The position numbers and the translations under genes are program-made. A stretch of 28,094 nucleotides of DNA, from positions 1 through 28,094 of the forward strand of contig CALRLF020000059.1 of NCBI GenBank assembly GCA_943368475.1, written 5' to 3'. This document shows, one piece after another, positions 24,002 through 28,094 of the stretch. This DNA is from UBA1930 sp943368475 (GTDB lineage: Bacteria; Bacteroidota; Bacteroidia; Chitinophagales; Chitinophagaceae). The notes beneath the pieces are model-generated. The model saw only the letters and a list, made by a program, of their open reading frames with translations, ran no database searches and was not told the DNA's origin. How positions within the stretch are numbered: the stretch's first letter is position 1; every line of letters starts with the position of its first letter.

Positions 24002-24035
24002 GAAAACTCCACTTAGTTGTGGAGTTTTCTTTTGT
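24002..24035 (+). terminator. Intrinsic terminator after the SDR gene
   Basis: An 11-base perfect stem (GAAAACTCCAC at 24002-24012, GTGGAGTTTTC at 24019-24029) with a 6-base loop, followed by a TTTTG tract. It starts 14 bases after the SDR stop. Confidence 0.85.
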
Positions 24036-24148
24036 TCTATTAGTGTACAAACAATCTAAACTATAAAGCTTTGATTTGTTACTACTTGTTTCAATATATT
24101 AGCAGTAGTTCTTAAAGAGCCATTCACTTACTCGCAAATTTTTTAATT

Positions 24149-25588
24149 ATGAAATTTACGCTAATAACTTTTTCCTTCATAATAGTTGTGTTTTTTGCCA
24201 ATGCTCAAATAGCAACAGAAAATACCAAGCAAAAAATAGTTGCATCAATAGACGCTAATTATGAGCTGTATAAAAAAAATGCATTGGCAATTTGGAACTT
24301 TGCAGAAGTTGGATATAAAGAAACACAAAGCAGTTTATTGCATCAAAATACACTTAAACAAAATGGATTTACAGTAGAAGTAGGTGTTGCAAACATTCCA
24401 ACTGCATTTGTTGCTACTTATGGTAGTGGAGCTCCTGTAATTGGTATTTTGGCCGAATTTGATGCTTTGCCAGGATTGTCACAAGAAGCTAAACCAGAAA
24501 AAAGCCCTGTGAAAGGAAAAGATGCTGGCCATGGTTGTGGTCATCACTTATTTGGTACAGCAAGTGTAGCTGCTGGTATTGAAATAAAAAAACAAATTGA
24601 AGCTGGTACAATAAAAGGTACTGTAAAAGTATATGGTTGCCCAGCAGAAGAAGGGGGTAGTGGTAAAGTATATATGGTTCGTGCAGGATTGTTTAAAAAT
24701 GTAGATGTTGTGTTGCATTGGCATCCTGGAAATGAAAATGGAGTAACAATGACCAGTGCTTTAGCAAATTCATCAGCCAAGTTTCGTTTTTATGGCATCT
24801 CAGCACATGCAGCAGCTGCTCCACAAAGAGGACGTAGTGCACTAGATGGTGTTGAGTCTATGAATTATATGGTGAATATGATGCGTGAACATATTCCACA
24901 AGAAACAAGAATACATTATGTAATTACCAATGGTGGTAAAGCTCCTAATGTTGTGCCTGATTTTGCAGAAGTGTATTACTATGTTCGTCATCCTAAAAAA
25001 GCCGATGTGAAAGAAATTTTCGAACGTGTAGTAAATGCTGCAAAAGGAGCAGCTTTAGGTACTGGTACAACTATGGATTATGAAATTATTGGAGGTACAC
25101 ATGATTTATTATTAAACCAAACTTTAGCAGAAGTAATGCAAATCAATCTAGAAAAAGTTGGTGGTGTAAATTATACCAATGCCGAAGTTGAATTTGCTAA
25201 AAAAATACAAGCATCTTTTACGTTCGATGCTCCACCAATTGCCAATGCTAGTAAAGTTCAACCTTTAAAATTAGTAGCCGATGCTGGTGGAGGTAGTACC
25301 GATGTGGGCGATGTTAGTTATGCAGTTCCAACTGTAGGCATGCGTGCTGCAACTTGGGCTGCTGGTGTGCCAGCACACAGTTGGCAAGCTGTGGCTTGTG
25401 GTGGAACTGATATTGGCATTAAAGGGCTAGTGGTTGCTGCTAAAACAATGGCATTAACAGCAATTGATTTATACAACAACCCATCAGTAATTAGTAAGGC
25501 AAAAGAAGAATTTACAAAAGCAATTGGTAGTTATAGTTGCAAAGCTTTATTAGGCGATAGAGCCCCTGCATTAAATTATAGAGACTAA
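24149..25588 (+). CDS. Secreted M20-family amidohydrolase (AbgB-like)
   Basis: A 479-residue metallo-amidohydrolase of peptidase family M20, subgroup M20D, with resemblance to the p-aminobenzoyl-glutamate hydrolase subunit AbgB. It should cleave amide bonds of N-acyl amino acids or similar conjugates. The signal peptide (MKFTLITFSFIIVVFFANAQ) puts it in the periplasm. Metal-site blocks are GILAEFDALPG, then DAGHGCGHH (Cys130, His132), PAEEGG (Glu167/168) and HWHPG (His190, His192). The lid/dimerisation domain runs from about residue 200 to 310 (SAHAAAAPQRGRSALDGVE). GGGSTDVGDVSYAVPT near residue 390 completes the active site. The gene overlaps the end of the convergent LacI-type gene by 4 bases. 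Substrate is uncertain. Confidence 0.93.
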   Translation: MKFTLITFSFIIVVFFANAQIATENTKQKIVASIDANYELYKKNALAIWNFAEVGYKETQSSLLHQNTLKQNGFTVEVGVANIPTAFVATYGSGAPVIGILAEFDALPGLSQEAKPEKSPVKGKDAGHGCGHHLFGTASVAAGIEIKKQIEAGTIKGTVKVYGCPAEEGGSGKVYMVRAGLFKNVDVVLHWHPGNENGVTMTSALANSSAKFRFYGISAHAAAAPQRGRSALDGVESMNYMVNMMREHIPQETRIHYVITNGGKAPNVVPDFAEVYYYVRHPKKADVKEIFERVVNAAKGAALGTGTTMDYEIIGGTHDLLLNQTLAEVMQINLEKVGGVNYTNAEVEFAKKIQASFTFDAPPIANASKVQPLKLVADAGGGSTDVGDVSYAVPTVGMRAATWAAGVPAHSWQAVACGGTDIGIKGLVVAAKTMALTAIDLYNNPSVISKAKEEFTKAIGSYSCKALLGDRAPALNYRD

Positions 25589-26601
25589 TTTTTTTTACTC
25601 GAATCTCTTTTTATGAGCTGAGATTTTAAAACAATATGTTCATTGGGAATATTTTTTTTCTTCTTCTCTAAATAATTAAAAAGAATACTGGCAGCCTGTT
25701 TGCCCATTTCAAAAGCAGGTTGTGTAACTGTACTTAAAGTTGGGTGTAGCAATGATGATGTAGCTAAATTAGAAAAACAAATCACTTTTAATTGTTCGGG
25801 TATTAGAATATTTAATTCATTACAAGCATGATAGGTTGTAAGAGCCAGTTTTTCTACACTTGCAAAAATGCCATCAATTTTTTTATTCGATAAAAGCAAC
25901 TGTTTTATTTTTTTTAGGTTGGTTTTGTCATCTTCAGAGCACTGAATAATGCAACTATCAGCTTCGTGTAAATGATATTTATTCAGGGCTTCTAAATACC
26001 CCTGCTTACGTTTGTGATCAATCGATAAGCTGTCTGAAATAGATAAATACGCTATTCTTTTGCATCCATTTTGTATCAAATGTTCAGTCGCATTTAATGC
26101 ACCTACAAAATCATCGGTAGTAATTTTTATGGTTTCAATTTCATGACAAATTCTATCAAAAAAAATAACCGGAATACCCGATTGAATCAGTTCATTAATA
26201 TGCTTAAAATCTTTTGTTGTACTGGCAATAGACATAATTACGCCATCTACACGACCGTTTTGTAAATGATGCAAAATGCTTTTTTCTTTCTCATAGTTTT
26301 CGTGAGTACTATAAACAAGTATGTGGTAATCCTTATCTTGTGCAATTGCTTCAGCTCCACTGATTGCCTGAATGAAAAAATTGTTGTTTAACTCAGGAGC
26401 TATTAAGGCAATGGTTTTGCTTTTGTGGTTGCGTAAAAAACCAGCATACGGGTTGGGGGTGTAGCCCATTTTTTTGGCTGTATCGTTTATTTTTTGTTTT
26501 GTATTGTTGCCAATTTCATAACTGCCTCTTAATGCTTTAGAAACAGTAGATATAGAAACACCTAATTCTTTTGCAACGTCTTTTAAATTTACTTTTCTCA
26601 T
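25585..26601 (-). CDS. LacI-family transcriptional regulator
   Basis: A 338-residue sugar-responsive repressor-type protein. The N-terminal HTH is NLKDVAKELGVSISTVSKALRG, with the hinge helix near TPNPYAGFLRN, followed by a periplasmic-binding-protein-like sensor domain (IALIAPELNNNFF, GVIMSIASTT, PVIFFDRICHEI, ITTDDFVGALNATEHLI, DGIFASVEKLAL, HPTLSTVTQPAFEMGKQA). The LacI/GalR plan is complete. It converges with the M20 hydrolase gene, with 4 bases shared at the stops, so the two are not in one transcript. A palindromic operator candidate for this type of factor lies at 23035-23054. Sugar ligand and targets are unknown; the GH3 gene at the left of the window is too far away to assume a link. 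Confidence 0.95.
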   Translation of the reverse strand: MRKVNLKDVAKELGVSISTVSKALRGSYEIGNNTKQKINDTAKKMGYTPNPYAGFLRNHKSKTIALIAPELNNNFFIQAISGAEAIAQDKDYHILVYSTHENYEKEKSILHHLQNGRVDGVIMSIASTTKDFKHINELIQSGIPVIFFDRICHEIETIKITTDDFVGALNATEHLIQNGCKRIAYLSISDSLSIDHKRKQGYLEALNKYHLHEADSCIIQCSEDDKTNLKKIKQLLLSNKKIDGIFASVEKLALTTYHACNELNILIPEQLKVICFSNLATSSLLHPTLSTVTQPAFEMGKQAASILFNYLEKKKKNIPNEHIVLKSQLIKRDSSKKN

Positions 26602-26724
26602 AAAATTATTAAAACTACCGCTAAATTATTACGAAAATTTACTTGCTTTTTTCGAAAATTCTACTAAATTTTTCTTAACTAGGTGAAATGTAATGCCAGA
26701 GAAACTGAAAGTGTTATAAAACAA

Positions 26725-26751
26725 AAAGAGTTTGCTTTGAGCAAACTCTTT
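26725..26751 (-). terminator. Intrinsic terminator for tRNA-Ser
   Basis: An 11-base perfect stem (AAAGAGTTTGC at 26725-26735, GCAAACTCTTT at 26741-26751) with a 5-base loop. Read leftward it ends in a T-rich run and lies directly against the tRNA 3' end. Confidence 0.85.
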
Positions 26752-26753
26752 CA

Positions 26754-26841
<88 letters not shown>

Positions 26842-26864
26842 AGTTGCAAAATAATAGTTTGGAA

Positions 26865-26893
26865 TTGTAACTGCCAAAAATTATTTACCTTCT
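26865..26893 (+). promoter_or_regulatory. Possible promoter of the ABC exporter gene
   Basis: TTG (26865-26867) and TACCTTCT (26886-26893) are 18 bases apart, a partial match to the Bacteroidota -33/-7 pattern. It is 25 bases upstream of the TTG start. A second similar box, TACCTTCG, lies at 26896-26903. Confidence 0.35.
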
Positions 26894-26918
26894 GTTACCT
26901 TCGCCTAAACTTTTTCGT

Positions 26919-28094
26919 TTGAAACACCTATCAGTACTGAATAAATATTTCTGGAAGTATAAAAAACAATTTTTTTTAGGTATACTTTTTATTGTTTTAT
27001 CCAATTATTTTAGGATACTCAGCCCTCAAATAGCTGGTTTTGTGGTAGATCAGGTACAAAAGAAAATTTCTTCAACTGCAACAGATCAAGCTCATGCAAG
27101 AAACAATTATGATATTTTCGTGAAACAATTGCTCAACTTCATGGAGTCGAACGACATGAGCTTAAAGAAAGTAGTAATCATTTGCTCTTTAACGCTTTTG
27201 TTATTGGCCATTTTAGGTGGATTGTTCATGTTTTTAATGAGACAAACCATTATTGTAATGAGTCGTTATATTGAATATGAGCAAAAAAATGAAGTATTCA
27301 AGCATTACCAAAAACTCAATATCAGTTTTTATAAAGTAAATAGTACAGGCGATTTAATGAATCGTATTTCTGAAGATGTTAGCAGGGTTCGTATGTACAC
27401 AGGACCAGCTTTAATGTACTTCATTAACCTAGCTGCTACCATTGGTTTTAGTGTATATTTTATGCTAAGAGAAAACTGGCAGCTCACCATGTATGTTTTG
27501 GCTCCATTACCCATATTGGCGTTCACCATTTATTTTGTAAATACCATCATCAATAAAAAAAGCGAAAAAATACAGGGCTTATTATCCGATTTAACAACCA
27601 CTGCACAGGAATCTTATTCTGGTATCAGGGTTATTAAATCTTTCGTTCAAGAAAAAGCGATGTTGGGCTTTTTCAATAAAAATAGTGAGCAATATAAAAA
27701 TCAGGCAATTGGGTTGGCAAGGGTAGAAGCTGTTTATTTTCCTTCAATGGCACTAATGATTGGTATTAGTACATTATTAACCATTGCAATTGGTTGTTGG
27801 TATGTGTTACATGGGCAAAATAATGTTACTGCGGGAACTATTACTGAGTTTGTAATTTATATAAACATGCTTACGTTTCCTGTAAGTGCTATTGGCTGGA
27901 CGGCTAGCATGATTCAAAGAGCAGCTGCTTCTCAAAAAAGGTTAAATGAGTTTTTGCAAACTGAACCAGAGATTAGGCAATCTGCCAACGCAACAATTGA
28001 AACTGTTAGTGGGAATATTCAATTTAACAATGTAACCTTTACTTATCCTCATACGGGAATTACAGCATTGAAAAATTTCAATTTACAAATTGCT
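26919..28094 (+). CDS. ABC exporter, fused membrane and ATPase domains, 3' end outside window
   Basis: The frame is open from a TTG at 26919 to the window edge (392 codons); a full gene of this kind has about 590. The N-terminus is MKHLSVLNKYFWKYKKQFFLGILF, typical of the lipid/multidrug half-transporter group related to MsbA. About five or six membrane segments lie between residues 17 and 320 (for example VVIICSLTLLLLAILGGLFMF and the region around MALMIGISTLLTIAIG). Coupling-helix-like blocks STGDLMNRISEDVSRVR and SYSGIRVIKSF are characteristic of type I exporters. The window ends in the first strands of the ATPase domain (VTFTYPHTGITALKNFNLQI), just before the Walker A motif. No ATG fits the start. 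Substrate is unknown. Confidence 0.87.
   Translation, partial: MKHLSVLNKYFWKYKKQFFLGILFIVLSNYFRILSPQIAGFVVDQVQKKISSTATDQAHARNNYDIFVKQLLNFMESNDMSLKKVVIICSLTLLLLAILGGLFMFLMRQTIIVMSRYIEYEQKNEVFKHYQKLNISFYKVNSTGDLMNRISEDVSRVRMYTGPALMYFINLAATIGFSVYFMLRENWQLTMYVLAPLPILAFTIYFVNTIINKKSEKIQGLLSDLTTTAQESYSGIRVIKSFVQEKAMLGFFNKNSEQYKNQAIGLARVEAVYFPSMALMIGISTLLTIAIGCWYVLHGQNNVTAGTITEFVIYINMLTFPVSAIGWTASMIQRAAASQKRLNEFLQTEPEIRQSANATIETVSGNIQFNNVTFTYPHTGITALKNFNLQIA

Overview
The window is a low-GC, gene-dense chromosomal segment of a Bacteroidota bacterium, most likely family Chitinophagaceae. This rests on a T9SS type A sorting tail on a secreted protein, TAnnTTTG-like -7 promoter boxes, several signal peptides ending in AQ, UUG starts without clear Shine-Dalgarno sites, and the protein families present. 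There is no rRNA, CRISPR array, integrase, insertion sequence or phage gene. Both edges cut genes: a Gfo/Idh/MocA oxidoreductase on the left and an ABC exporter on the right.

Region 1 (1-3392) holds the oxidoreductase and a secreted GH3 beta-glucosidase-type hydrolase, a sugar-scavenging pair. Region 2 (3496-9932) is the most distinctive part. Seven co-directional genes encode exported proteins: two tandem paralogous YHYH-domain proteins, a MORN-repeat lipoprotein, a SCO-type thioredoxin-fold lipoprotein, a third YHYH protein with a T9SS tail, an MbnP-like copper-binding protein and a diheme cytochrome c peroxidase/MauG-like enzyme of the MbnH type. In methanotrophs MbnH oxidises a tryptophan of MbnP to kynurenine to build a copper site. 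The pair plus SCO and three His-rich YHYH proteins suggests an envelope copper-handling locus that lacks methanobactin genes. It ends at a strong AT-rich terminator (10105-10146).

Region 3 (10217-19325) is housekeeping: tRNA-Leu(GAG), argS, a GtrA-like membrane protein, a TPR protein, hutU (urocanase), lpxD and ppdK (pyruvate phosphate dikinase). Its spacers hold small inverted repeats and low-complexity elements, and one such element appears to sit in frame inside hutU.

Region 4 (19429-25588) is mixed: an unknown small protein, then leftward genes for an AraC-type regulator, a cupin, a double-domain PhnB/VOC-like protein and a PhnA-type zinc-ribbon protein, then rightward genes for an SDR oxidoreductase and a secreted M20 amidohydrolase. 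A LacI/CcpA-type palindrome overlaps the PhnA-gene promoter. Region 5 (25585-28094) has a LacI-family regulator, tRNA-Ser(TGA) and the start of an ABC exporter. Intrinsic terminators separate most of these units. All family assignments come from reading motifs by eye; no database search was run.
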